Below, piece by piece: positions 22,700-33,239 of a stretch of DNA of 56,216 nucleotides; within the stretch, counting starts at the first letter, position 1; every line of letters begins with the position of its first letter. The notes beneath the pieces were generated by a model. The model made no database searches, was not told the origin of the DNA, and saw nothing but the letters and a program-made list of their open reading frames with translations. The stretch is from Hymenopellis radicata (lineage: Eukaryota > Basidiomycota > Agaricomycetes > Agaricales > Physalacriaceae). The DNA lies in contig JADNRX010000354.1 in the NCBI GenBank assembly GCA_015501595.1, positions 1-56,216 on the forward strand. Reading direction: 5' to 3'. The position numbers and the translations under genes are program-made.

Positions 22700-23035
22700 G
22701 GACTTGAACAGGGAAGATCACTGATCAGCTTCTCCCAGTTCGACAGATAAACGCTGGGAAAATTCGTCGACCTCGATGCCGACAAACGTTCGAACATCTT
22801 GATATGGACGAACCCTGTGTTCTTCCGAGCACAGAAAAGTATCGACGGGGTAGTAGAAGGAACGACTGTCTTCATTCATCTCATAGAGTCTGAGTAACGA
22901 GACTATCGACGGGGTTGATCTCCACATGGCTCTGCATCTCGTGTCGCGGGGAGTTGAAGTGATACTCGTCATCAGTGCAGCATAACAACATTCCGGTACA
23001 AAGCAGTGCGTGAGGGACGTATTAGCTGGCGTTGT
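22700..23035 (-). other. Conserved unknown ORF segment, copy 3 of 3
   Basis: The minus strand reads FVGIEVDEFSQRLSVELGEA, matching the segments at 3216-3600 and 29283-29690. Here an insertion of about 60 bases (SLLRLYEMNEDSRSFYYP) precedes it, and about 10 bases are missing upstream. It lies just beyond the broken 7TM copy C, as in the other two loci. Function unknown. Confidence 0.35.
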
Positions 23036-23181
23036 GTGCAGTTTTCCAAGTCGACATGATGGTTAAATAAAAAGAGAGCCACGTGTGCCCGGAGACAGGC
23101 TTAAGTTACAATACAGTTACTACAGTTGTTGTACATACACTCGGATCAGCCTCAGGAAGCTTGTCACGACAGAGGTATCGA

Positions 23182-23845
23182 CTACACATCCAGGAAGTCG
23201 TCTTTCGCGCTTTGTCTAATCGGCATCTCCAATGCATCAGGTATTAGCCTAAGACTGTCCCGATTCTTCGTTCGCTTGACGAATAAGTCACGGTAAAACT
23301 TCAAAATATCCTAACACAAGATAAGCCCAACACGAACGTGCACGGAAGGAGAAACTCGACAGACCTTCTGTGTGCCAAAAATAATAGAGATAACGATACA
23401 GACTGTATTGAGAGGGAGGCTCGTTAGCCGGCAGATCGTAAGATCCTCAGTAACGAAACTAACGTACATGTTGGGAACAAGAGCACCCAGTACGGAGAGA
23501 ACGCGCTGGTGGAGATGAGCGCCACAGCACTCAACTTAACAGAGACAAAGAACTCACAGGACAGGTGCGCCATAGATCAAGGACGCCTGCAATAGGCACA
23601 GCCCAAACGCAGGCTCCTCCCCAAACTGACGTCCCACAACCAGGAAGAAGGAGACGGAGTGGACGAGGCCAGCTATCATCAACGCGAACCAGGTCTTGAG
23701 TCGGTATATCTCTGACGATCTCCAGGCCGGAACGAGCACAATGGCTATCATAACAAAGCCTATGACAACCAAGGTGTCAAAGGCCGCTACGACACCATGG
23801 TAGTGGAAGGTTCCGTCTAGAATATAGCCCTGGTGAGTCTTTCAT
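23182..23845 (-). pseudogene. 7TM receptor-like gene, internally deleted copy C
   Basis: Exon 1 matches members A and B (VVIGFVMIAIVLVPAWRSSE; FALMIAGLVHSVSFFLVVGR; GLCLLQASLIYGAPVL). After the donor the sequence jumps from the first intron (CTCTGTTAA) straight to the region coding LSAVALISTSA. About 785 bases present in member A (roughly 27971-28756) are missing, including the microexon and the middle membrane helices. The last exon (DILKFYRDLFVKR ... KDDFLDV) is intact. The start codon region carries an insertion of about four bases that puts the ATG out of frame. It is a non-functional remnant. Confidence 0.82.
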
Positions 23846-24111
23846 GGAACGTGAAAGTACTAAGAGTACACACCAGAGCTGAGCGCGTCCATGCGCATAA
23901 GTCAAGTCGTCAGCGAGAGGAAAGAGAACGAAAGATGGAACGACCCCGCATCCCGTCTGTCTATATAAGAGACCGCTCTATCATCAAGGGACTGCGGACC
24001 ACATTTCCCATCTACACCCAGCGCCTCGGTGGTCGCAAGTATCAAAGATGAAACAACAAAACATGTTCTGGTGATCGTCGGCGAGTAGCTGAAAAGATGC
24101 AGTCAATTCTT

Positions 24112-24700
24112 TTCAACTGCGTTCACTTTCACTGCAGACGGTGGTGATGGTGGCAACTAAGAACATGCCGTGAAGCCGGAATGGCAGTTGACTTGCAGCG
24201 CCTCCGACATAAGTATGTGTGTTGATTCCCATGAACTCGCTCAAGAGGCGGTTCGTCTTTTCTTGGGCGATAACGAACTCCATGGACGTTGCTGTTGTTG
24301 ATGTTGTGATACAGCCACATGGCCTACAGGACCGGCTGGTCGCAGGAGACGTGGTGTTCATTCCATCTCGAAAAGGCGTTATTACCTGTTATTACGGCGA
24401 GATCTGCGACGGAGAGTAACTCAGTAACTGAGTAAGGCGTCCTTTTTCAGACGGGACAGTGCGGCGGCTGCCCCGGCAGCGTCGGAGTTTTAAATACATT
24501 TCTCAAGCATCGCGTCGTCTCGCGTCGTTCATCCCACCACAACAGAACGGCAGCAAGTCACCCAAGCTCTTCTTGAAGCCTTCCTTGTATCTCTCATAGC
24601 TGAGGCTCGGGAGCATCGCGAGAAATGTATTCAAAACTCCCACTCAATTTTGACATACCCTTATTGAATTGGGCCCATTCTCCCTGTCTCGAGTCCGCCC
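24112..24700. other. Gene-poor stretch
   Basis: Part of the left edge (24140-24190) resembles 5515-5575 next to 7TM gene B, so duplicated flank extends to here. A plus-strand frame at 24219-24419 (MDVAVVDVVIQPHGLQDRLV) is open for 66 codons but not recognised. An indistinct promoter for the WD40 gene may follow. Confidence 0.35.
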
Positions 24701-24722
24701 AATTCCCCTACGTTCAAGCACA

Positions 24723-26282
24723 GCATGTCTGACCTTTTGCCGAGCGAAATTCGCGCATCTAGTCCCAGCCCAACGACGATGCCATCGCTCCTCCCTCGAT
24801 CATAATAGGCCCGAACCCTCCGTCGGTCGTCAACTATGGTCCATGGAAAAAACCGATCCGTACTGTTAAGATGCGATCTGCCGTCTCGTCCAATTTGGCG
24901 GCTATGGCCCAGAAGACAAGTGCGACCCCGGGACGCCTAATCGACAGAGGACACTGTTGTCGACACTTCAGGAGGAAGAGGATGATAGCGGAAACGCCGC
25001 TTAAGGGTGTGCTAAGGTCGAGAATTGCGACGTGGACGCCGCAGTTGAAGTGTCTGGAGACGACTAAAGATCTTACGGCGCATCAGGCCCTGGTGAAGCA
25101 TATGCACTTCTCTTCGAATGGGACAAGGTGGGAGATATGTTTTCTATAACCTCATTTTTGAAGGGTTTTGATTTGTGGTTTGCAGTTGGGATAGAACGTC
25201 TCTAATATCCCGTGTTGGGGTAAGTTCTTTCTGCTCCTAGCACACCAGTAACTCACCACACAAACAGGCCCCCTTCGTCTCCCACCGTATACTCGCACAC
25301 GCTAAGGGGTTCGTGCACCAAGTCGCCTGGTCGCCCTCGGGCCATCTTCTGCTCACGAAGATCAACAAGAGCGTCAAAGTCTGGACCGAGGTGGGTTAAA
25401 GCCTGCGCACTGACGATTCTCAGTCGTCGCTGTCCCGCATTTCCTGAAAATGCCAGATGTCTGATTCTCTTTTTATTGGAACCCCTTGCTTGGACGGTGT
25501 GTGCCAGCGGACGATTGATAGACCTCTGGCCATTGAGTCTATCACTTGGTTGCCTGGCGGAGATGGTGCGTTTCGCTGTGCATTTTGGACGATCGGGATG
25601 TTGATACCTTGTGTGCGCAGGTTTTTGTCAGTCGAAGGCACGCTGGTGGCGAAATTGGTACTTACGTCGACCATCAAGTGACTGAGCGGCGAGATTGATT
25701 ACTTCTGGCATTGTAGGACTTGTAAGGAAACGTACGCTCCCTCGTTGGTTCAACATTTGAATGGTTGAAGCTGCATCTCTGCGATAGGTCATGGTCGCAG
25801 TGACACCAGTTGGTATACGACTCCTTGGAGTCGGTCCTTTGCTGGAATCCAAAAATTATCTAAGAGCAAGCAAACCTCGCTCAGTTGAAAAACGATATCG
25901 ATTAGCAGGCGTGTGAGGCCGTTCCTTGATCTGATTTTGCACCTCTCAAAGTCCCTAACAGTTTATCAACACGTTGACAAAGACCATCGAGCAGTGAGTA
26001 GCATATTCATTTCCTGGGTTCATGATCTAACTGTACTGCAGTCAAACGCCCGTCCTGAATGATGTTCGGGATATAACTCTGGCGAGGAACACAAGCACGA
26101 TCTGACAGCTCTGGTCAGCTACGAGAACAGGGTATGTCGTGTCGCTTCCTCTCTTTCCCGCTGATATATATATATTGAAGGCTCCGAGTCCTCAATTATG
26201 GAAAATCGACATGGTCAAAGATCACTTGAAACACGAACATAATGCTGCAGATAATCTTGTCGCTCGGTTCACGCTCAAATAA
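24723..26282 (+). pseudogene. WD40-repeat protein gene, apparently decayed
   Basis: Recognisable beta-propeller pieces run in order: PSIIIGPNPPSVVNYGPWKK, ALVKHMHFSSNGTRW (25090-25130), SWDRTSLISRVG (25196-25219), FVSHRILAHAKGF and HQVAWSPSGHLLLTKINKSV (25268-25390), TIDRPLAIESITWLPGGD and SVEGTLVAKL (25490-25660), then PQLWKIDMVKDHLKHE and a stop at 26282. Splice sites can be placed between many of them, but the phases fail at the start, near 25147-25196 and near 25565-25622. The protein also ends early, in mid-propeller. It is either a pseudogene or a gene hit by several sequence errors. No specific orthologue is named. Confidence 0.55.
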
Positions 26283-26316
26283 TTTCACTTCACTGGCATT
26301 CTGAGTATAGCGCATC

Positions 26317-26830
26317 TCAGCCCGCTAATTCCAGACATACCGTGCCTCCAGCGCCACACAAATTCCTTTGAGCCAGGCACATTATCAAGGAGCATCTGCG
26401 CATCCCAATCATCGACCAAATACCCTCATAATATTCAAGCCTTTGTAGCTTAGACGCATCAGCCCAACTGGATCCACCGGTCTCAGAGACAAACAATCCA
26501 CGAATAAACTGACCGAACATCCCTAGGCGCCAATAACACATCATCTGGCTCCCAATAACATCGGGATTATGCAGCACCAGCGTCTCGAGAACGGGCTTAG
26601 GACTGCGGATCGCGGCCAGCGCCTCAGTGGGTTACAGCGATTGACCACCGAGCGGGTTCCGAGAGATCGCCACGTCCTCCATCCTCAGCTCTTTCAACGA
26701 CGAGCACTGCGTAATGATGACTAGGACTCTCCAGTGCAGCTGGATATTCCGAAATGCCAGTGAATGAAGGGCACGACTCGGGATGAACGTCTGAAGCGCG
26801 CGAGCTGGAGGGCCGCTTTCCACTCCGCCT
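26317..26830 (-). pseudogene. F-box/LRR-like gene, 3' fragment (copy 3)
   Basis: The minus strand encodes the C-terminal half of the F-box protein seen at 10990: SLAFRNIQLHWRVLVIITQ, CSSLKELRMEDVAISRNP, then after a stop VLHNPDVIGSQMMCYWRLGM, FGQFIRGLFVSETGGSSWAD and ASKLQRLEYYEGIWSM. Frame breaks and lack of the F-box half mark it as a relic. Together with copies 1 and 2 it suggests one ancestral gene broken and scattered. Confidence 0.6.
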
Positions 26831-26944
26831 ACCACGACCAATCACATTGAGCGTCACGAACATCGTAAAGCTTCGCATCGGGGCATTCAGTTGCGCAAGG
26901 AGATGTAACCAAGAACATGGGATACCGATCCGAAATTTATGGAA

Positions 26945-27215
26945 ATATAGGGCGGCATACGTGTTGACGGTCGTATATCTAGTCGTACCTTTGGGCGTGC
27001 CGCAACGTCCTCCTCTGGGCCCTCCGAGTCGGCGTCTGACACAGTTGAAGAAAAAGCGACATTTTCGATTGTGAGCACCGTGGTCTATGTTCAAGTCAGT
27101 GAATCATATACACATGTTCAGGGCGACATTCGGACCCGCGGCATATGTCAACGAATAGTGATCTGCACTGCAGCGTGAGCGTCAGTCACATCGCCGAGGA
27201 AGAGAGTCAAGGAAA
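26945..27215 (-). pseudogene. N-terminal fragment of an unknown acidic protein (inverted copy of 5622-5870)
   Basis: Minus strand: VLTIENVAFSSTVSDADSEG, then PEEDVAARPKVRLDIRPSTR, after which the match to the 5.6-kb copy ends. Upstream in the same orientation lies the peptide YAAGPNVAL-like start. Only 50-60 residues are shared. Not recognised. Confidence 0.4.
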
Positions 27216-27542
27216 ATGTCCATACACTTCAAAGTTCAAGCAGTCTTAACTTCAAGCTTGCGTGGCCACCTCATCAGGCATCAGGAACAATCATTCCGGC
27301 TTCGTGGTGCGTGCTTTATCCTTCTGCCATCATCGTCTGGTTGCCACAGACGAGCCATTTGGCGCATGCAGTGAAAATGAACGCAGTTGAAAAGAATCGA
27401 CTGTATCTTTTCAGCTTGTCGCCGACGATCAGCAGAACATGTTTCGTTGTTTCATCTTTGATGCTTACGACCACCGAAGTGCTCGGTGTAGATTTGGTGT
27501 AGATGGGAAATGTGGCCCACAGTCCCTTGATGATAGAGCTCT

Positions 27543-27549
27543 TATATAG
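27543..27549 (+). promoter_or_regulatory. TATA-like element upstream of 7TM gene A
   Basis: A TATATAG box lies about 120 bases before the start codon at 27666 and sits in a block shared with the promoters of copies B and C. The upstream block (about 27330-27665) is an inverted match of 5200-5515. Confidence 0.55.
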
Positions 27550-27665
27550 ACGGACAGGATGCGGGGTCGTTTCATCTTTCGTTCACTTTCCTCTCGCTGG
27601 CGATTTGACTTGTGCGCATGGACGAGCCCTCTGGTGCGTACTCTTAGTACTCTCAACTTCCACGC

Positions 27666-29109
27666 ATGACTCACCAAGGCTATATTCTAGACGGAACCTT
27701 CGACTACCATGCTCTCGTGGCGGCCTTTGACACCATGGTTGTCATAGGCTTCGTTATGATAGCCATGGTGCTCGTTGCGGCATGGCGATCGTCAGAGATA
27801 TACCGACTCAAGACCTGGTTCGGGTTGATGATAGCTGGCCTCGTCTACTCCGTCTCCTACTTCCTGATTGTGGGACGTCAGTTTGGGGAGGAGCCTGCGT
27901 TTGGGCTGTGCCTATTGCAGGCGTCCTTGATCTACGGCGCACCTGTACTGTGAGTTCCCGTCTCTGTTAATTCCAGAGATGTGGTACTAAGCGTGGTATG
28001 TGGAATTTAGGTGCAGCAGCTGTTCTTTGGCGTTCACCGTCGAGGTGGGTAATCGGATCGTCGCGGGTCTTCCGTGCCATTCTGACCATCGCCTGGCTAG
28101 CTGTATGTCATTTTGTTCGATGCAGTGAGAGGTGCTGGCCGTGGGCGTCGCGGGTCATCGAAATGGGTATAAAATGTTACGACTAGCGACTTGCCCGACA
28201 GACTCATTCCATGTCTAGCTCATCGCTATGCCTCTCATCAATTACTTCGCGGTATTGTGCGGAGTCTTTGTGGTTAGTGTTTTTCGCTCCCAATAGTATG
28301 TTTACCGTATTGATATCCGCATCTAAAGACGGGTCTTCTGGATCACAGAAAAATTGTACGGAACCCATCTCACGTCTATTGCTACGCCACGGTGTCATAC
28401 CCGTCAGTTGAAACCCGTTGTCACCAAAATATCGCGGCATTTGCTGACCCAGTGTTCAAGATACTACATCACTGGTATTATCGGCCTCTTCACATTTCTA
28501 ACCGTCTTGGTCCTGGAAGGTAGGCCAGTTTTGAATTTCAGAACAATCGTGTCAGTGACAAACCCACAGTTGTCATGCTCCATATGCTGGTCGTGACGAG
28601 AAAAGACCTGGGTTTACATCGATCCGCAAATGAGACGTTCCCAGCCAGTCTCTTCTTCCGCGCTCTCCTTTTCTCTGTCTGGACCGCGTTGGGGATCGGG
28701 TAACTACAACTTTCTTCTGTCTCCCTGCCGGCTTGATATGGATCGACTTGGTTAGGTTGAGTGCTGTGGCGCTCATCTCCACAAGCGCGTTCTCTCCGTA
28801 CTGGGTGCTCTTGTTCCCAACATGTACGTTAGTTTCGTTAGTGAGGATCTTACGATCTGCCGGCTGACGATCCTCCCTCTCAATACAGTCTGTATCGTTA
28901 TCGCTATTATTTTTGGTACACAGAAGGTCTGTTGAGTTTCTCCTTCCGGGCACGTTCGTGTTGGGCTTATCTTGCGTCAGGATATTTTGAAGTTTTACCG
29001 CGACTTATTCCTCAGGCGAACGAAGAATCGGGACAGTCTTAGGCTAATACCTGATGCATTGGAGATGCCGATTAGACGGAGCGCGAAAGACGACTTCGTG
29101 GATGTGTAG
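27666..29109 (+). CDS. 7TM receptor-like protein, member A
   Basis: Exon 1 (27666-27949) starts MTHQGYILDGTFDYH and holds TM1 (VVIGFVMIAMVLVAAW) and TM2 with RLKTWFGLMIAGLVYSVSYF ... LCLLQASLIYGAPVL. The microexon 28011-28044 reads CSSCSLAFTVE. Further exons encode LIAMPLINYFAVLCGVFVVS, GLLDHRKIVRNPSHVYC (the counterpart of the family's SGMYC box), ITGIIGLFTFLTVLVLEG and VVMLHMLVVTRKDLGLHRSA. A helix with FFRALLFSLWTALGIG and TVCIVIAIIFGTQK follow. The last exon is DILKFYRDLFLRRTKNRDSL ... KDDFVDV. All boundaries look usable, though the exon around 28400-28440 is uncertain. It is the likely parent or sister of B and C. GPCR-like function is inferred. Confidence 0.76.
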
Positions 29110-29282
29110 TCGATACCTCTGTCGTAACAAGCCTCCTGAGACTGGGGAGCATGATGTAGTACCATCTGAGTGTATGTACAACTGTAGTAGTAATAGTATT
29201 GTAAATTAAGCCTGAGCCGACGGGTTCGCCGGGCACACGTGGCTCTCTTTTTAACCCTCATGTCGACTTGGAAAACTGCACA

Positions 29283-29690
29283 CAATGCCCGCCAATACGT
29301 CCATCACGCACTGCTTTGTACCGGAATGTTGTTATGCTGCAACTTCTCCGCCTGATGACGAGTATCACTTCAACTCCCCGCGACACGAGAAGGTATGCAG
29401 AGCCATGTGGAGATCAACCCCGTCGATGCTTTTCTGTGCTCGACGAGCACAGGATTCGTCGATCTCAAGATGTTCAAACGTTTGTCGGCATCCAGGTCGA
29501 CGAATTTTCCCGGCGTTTATCTGTCTAACTGGAATAACCTGATCACTGTTGAAGTCCATGTGCGTCCTTTCCTCGGGTATGCACAAACTTCTGATGCCGT
29601 CCAGGTTTCAAGACGTTCCGGATTCTGCAAACCGCGACACCGGCCAACTTCTCGGATATCAAGATCACCGCCGTCTTATCTCAGTTGAGC
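29283..29690 (+). other. Conserved unknown ORF segment, copy 1 of 3
   Basis: Between the 7TM gene A stop and the hydrolase start. The frame shared with the other two copies reads DVQTFVGIQVDEFSRRLSV. Upstream, MPANTSITHCFVPECCYAAT and EYHFNSPRHEK could form a first exon ending at a GTATGC donor. Conservation of the peptide across three diverged copies favours coding sequence, but stops follow it here. Function unknown. Confidence 0.35.
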
Positions 29691-29783
29691 AAGAATCGGC
29701 GCTGTGTGTGTCCATGATGATGATCAACAAAGAAGGACGTGTTTGTATATAACCGGCCTTTGGGTCTCGCCTTCTGTGACCAC

Positions 29784-31349
29784 ATGAGCAGCAAGATATT
29801 CTTTCCCTCCTCCCCCGTGCCCATCAAGCTGAAAGTCTCGGATTCCAATGGCGGAGCGTCGACTGACCTGAGGACCGCATTGACGCGGCACTGTCCTGCA
29901 GTCTTACAGAAGTTCACTCCCCCGTGGTGGTTGTTCAGGTACGTTTTGAGATTCTCCTGGTCCATCCTGATTCTAAGATTGTTGAAGTGGCCATCTCCAA
30001 ACTGTCTATCTCGCGACGGGAAACTTCAGGAAGAGCGATCGTGTTGTATATCATCGGTCAGTGAACCCGCATGCTGAAGTCAAGGCAGTTGATTGATAAC
30101 AACGTAGCATACATCTCGGCTTGTTGGACGGCGGTACCTTGTGAGTATTTGGCCACAAGTAGACCGTTCTTTTCATTAACAACCCTGAAGAGGATTGGAT
30201 TTCGCACCTCTCAATCACCAAGTAAAGCTCAAGGACGACACGCCCATCGTTGTCGTTCTTCACGGCCTAACGGGCGGATGCTTCGAGTCTTATGTCAGGA
30301 GTGTATTGTCCATCGCGTGTGCGCCTGTCGAAGATGGGGGATTGGGCTATCGCGGCGTCGTGGTAAATGCACGAGGCTGTGAGTCTGACTTGCATTAACA
30401 GTGCTTGATTCCTCATATCGCGTAGGCGGCGGTGTTCCGATAACCTCCCAGCAGTGGTATTCTGGAGGATGCACGGAAGATCTCCAGCAGGCTTTGATGT
30501 ATCTTGCTCATCGCTATCCAGACGCTCCCTTGCTAGGACTCGGCTTTTCCGTTGGCGCTAATGTGCTCATGCGATATCTCGGTGAAGCTGAAGATCAGAG
30601 CCGAATATCTGCTGCATGTGCTTTAGGTTGTGTAAGTTCCGTTGACGCTGATTCGTGTTAGCACTGACGTTATGCAGCCATGGAATCTCTCTGCCAATAA
30701 CGTATCTCTCAAGAGTACGATATTTGGGCGTCTCGGGTACTCGCGAGGCATGACGAAGAATCTAATGACACTCCTGAAGCGGAACACAGAAGGTCTATCT
30801 ACTGGGCCTGACACTCGCATCAGCAAAGCCGTGAACGACACACTGGCTCTCAAAAATCCGCGCTTGGACGATTTCGACAGGGTCTTCACCAGTCAGACCG
30901 GCGGTCCGCCCCCGCTATTTCCCTTCGACGACATATTGGAGTACTACAAATGGGCCTCGAGCCATACTGCGCTACCAACCGTCAAAGTGCCACTTTTAAC
31001 GATCAACGCAGCGGATGATCCTATCGTAAGGGAGCTTCCTGCCCATGTCGATAACCCTCACGTCGTCATGGTCGTCACTGCTGGTGGTGGACATCTGGGA
31101 TGGTTCGGAAAGGGACCAGGTTTGTTTGGGACTTCGCGGTGGGTGACGAAGCCCGTCATTGAGTGGTTGAAGATGGCTGGAGAGCATTTTGTCTTGGAGA
31201 AGCGGGGTGCAGCTACGTATATCGACAAGGCAGGGTTTATACGGGTCCATGGAAGGGATGATCTTGGATGCAAGGTCATTCCAGGCGGTGGGGTTATTGA
31301 TGAGAACGCACAAAATGCGCTATATGAGGGAAAATGGCAAGGACTGTAG
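29784..31349 (+). CDS. YheT/ABHD1-3-type alpha/beta-hydrolase (medium-chain esterase/acyltransferase family)
   Basis: Family members include yeast Eht1/Eeb1, which form and cleave medium-chain fatty acid ethyl esters. Exon 1 is 29784-29938; the next exon gives SGHLQTVYLATGNF. Further on come LGLLDGGTL|GLDFAPLNHQ, then PIVVVLHGLTGGCFESYVRS (oxyanion region), YRGVVVNARGC and PLLGLGFSVGANVLMRYLGE, with the nucleophile Ser in GFSVG. After the intron near 30630-30678 come ALGC|PWNLSANN, then LLTINAADDPIV (Asp of the triad) and AGGGHLGWFGKGPG (His). The length and C-terminus are normal. The small N-terminal exons around 30000-30130 do not join in phase by eye, so one more intron or a single-base error may lie there. 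It belongs to the duplicated block with 7TM gene A, but only this copy is full length. Confidence 0.85.
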
Positions 31350-31684
31350 TGCGTTGAAGTCATGTACACTTCCTTGCTCTGATATCTGTGGCGTCCGCAG
31401 GTTGTCAACAGTTACTCCGTGCTATGGTAGTTGAGAACTCAGTGCACATCTCTTTGATAATAGAATCTCACGGACCTGTATATTCCCGCCACCGGAGCAA
31501 CAATCGACTCTTGATCGTCTGCCTCGGGGGTGCGATTACGCATTGCCCGAGTCTAAGCCCGAGGCACTGTTAATCCAAAGAAGAAAAATCGACTCTTGAG
31601 AGTCCATCTTTGATATCGATGGGAGTAGCGGTATCCTCGTCACTGTCAAGACGTGATCTTGTGAGATGGGGAGCCTCAAAGCTG

Positions 31685-31690
31685 TATAAA
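31685..31690 (+). promoter_or_regulatory. TATA box of the truncated 7TM copy D'
   Basis: TATAAA about 100 bases upstream of the ATG at 31788, within sequence that matches the promoter of 7TM gene D (44627-44634) in inverted orientation. Confidence 0.6.
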
Positions 31691-31787
31691 TCACTAGCGG
31701 ACGGCGGGTCTCCGTCTCCCTCGCCTCTCGTTTCTGCTGACTCACTACACACTGCTGCTTCGCGAAAAAAAATCAAGACATCGTGTC

Positions 31788-31995
31788 ATGAATCGTTCAG
31801 GTTAGTCTTCCCGCTAGGGTGCTCTTACATCTTGACTCTAACGTCCAGAATTTCCAGCTGGTAGTGATTCAAGCTGTAGCTACACCCGCAGTCGTTCTGT
31901 GGTTCAATGCGCTCAACATGCTGGGGTTTTTTCTGCTGGCAGCCACTGTTCTCCCAGCCCTTCTATCCTCTGACGTACCTCGGATGCGCAGCTGA
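31788..31995 (+). pseudogene. 7TM receptor-like gene, truncated 5' copy D'
   Basis: Inverted copy of the first two exons of 7TM gene D: MNRS, an intron of similar length, then FNALNMLGFFLLAATVLPAL as TM1. The match ends abruptly near 31995, within the loop before TM2, where reverse-strand amidohydrolase sequence begins. With about 360 bases of upstream promoter sequence also copied, this is a promoter-plus-start fragment that cannot make a 7TM protein. Confidence 0.75.
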
Positions 31996-33165
31996 AATCT
32001 ACCGCTTTCCCCGCGCGCTGCACGTAGACACTTTTTATGTTCTCGAATACCACCGCTCCCGAGATGGTGGCTTTGGGGTTCAGCGGTTGTGTACCGTCGT
32101 ACTACTTGACGTCGTCCTTTGCTTCCGCATCAAAGTTGGGTGTGAGCGGGACCTTCTGAGAGGATAAGGGTTTCGGTATAAGGTGAGGTACCTTGAGTTG
32201 AGGGATGCCGTCGAAGTAAACTTGCTTCGGGGCTGCGCCAGGGGCCAGTGTATGACTATACCAGACGACGACGTCTAGGTAGAGGCATCAGACTCATGCA
32301 TGTCACAGCAAGACCTTTCGAACTTACCAGCATCATGTCCTACAAAGTCAAAATCAGGCTTCATATATGCACCAGAACTCTCCTAACCTTTCACTAGAGA
32401 GCCTATCCGATGGGCCAACCCCATAATCCTCGCCGGCGTCGTTATCACACTGGAGAGAGCGATCTGTACAGGAAGACCGTAATAATGCGCTTGTTGCGCC
32501 TCGTGTAAAAGGTTGATGAGCGGATGATCAATCTGGCGATGGATACATCAGGAAGACAAGGTATTTCGCAGCAAATTGGAGCGTACCTTCAAAACAACAT
32601 CAATACCGACGTCTGCCAATACACGAGATGCGTATACAGAGTGGCGATAGCTCTCCCGTTTGTATCGACCAATGATGGATGGCCGAGGCGGGGGTGATTC
32701 CTAAGAGCTGCGCAAGGCACTCAGAGTTTGTGGTGCAAAAGGAACATTCTCGGACACACCAGGATTTTCACCACAAGCGTGTCTACGTCGGGTTAGTTGG
32801 AATCTGGATATAGCGATGATAATGGAAACTCTCACTTCATCTGTCTCCATCTAGGAGGATCGTATTCAGAACCGTTCAAATGGAACGGCGGTTCAAGGAG
32901 CATTGAGGATGATGACTTTTCTGCTGTGGGTCGAGATTTGATTGTGAAAGCCTCAGGTGTCCGCCTTGTAGTGCAGTCAGATAATGAAGAAGGGCACGGT
33001 CGAAAGGAGTTGTACTGGTAGCATTGGCGGATCCGGGCAACACAAGGGCAGTGGTGAGCCCGCCAGCGATAGCAAGGCGATAGATGTTGAGTGCGTCCAG
33101 GCTGCGCAGCCACTGCCCTTGAGGGAATTTCCGTCTATCGCGCCCGTAAGGCATGGTGCAGACTC
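31996..33165 (-). pseudogene. Amidohydrolase (metal-dependent hydrolase) gene, truncated and broken
   Basis: Minus-strand pieces follow a large fungal amidohydrolase: NIYRLAIAGGLTTALVLPGS, ATSxx then TAEKSSSSMLLEPPFHL and PPRWRQMK|HACGENP across an intron, IIGRYKRESYRHSVYASRVL and ADVGIDVVLK, LLHEAQQAHYYGLPVQIALS and ITTPARIMGLAHRIG, VVVWYSHTLAPGAAPKQVYF, then AVVFENIKSVYV. An in-frame TAG interrupts the C-terminal part near 32113. The N-terminal metal-binding region is missing upstream of 33165. The C-terminus is cut at 31996 by the 7TM fragment. It is therefore a dead remnant at a rearrangement point. Confidence 0.7.
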
Positions 33166-33239
33166 GACTCCTCTGCCCTCTTCATGCGAGGACGGAGGCG
33201 AAAGCATGCGCAGACTTATTAGTAGACGAGGCGAATTTA

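Larger units (their letters stand above)
31425..31995 (+). repeat. Inverted duplicate (partner 44335-44880)
   Basis: About 570 bases matching, in reverse, the promoter, first exon, first intron and TM1 part of 7TM gene D. Shared landmarks include GAACTCAGTG-like upstream sequence, the CGACTCTTGA repeat, the TATA box and the ATG. It abuts the hydrolase 3' end (31349) on one side and the amidohydrolase relic on the other. Confidence 0.8.
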
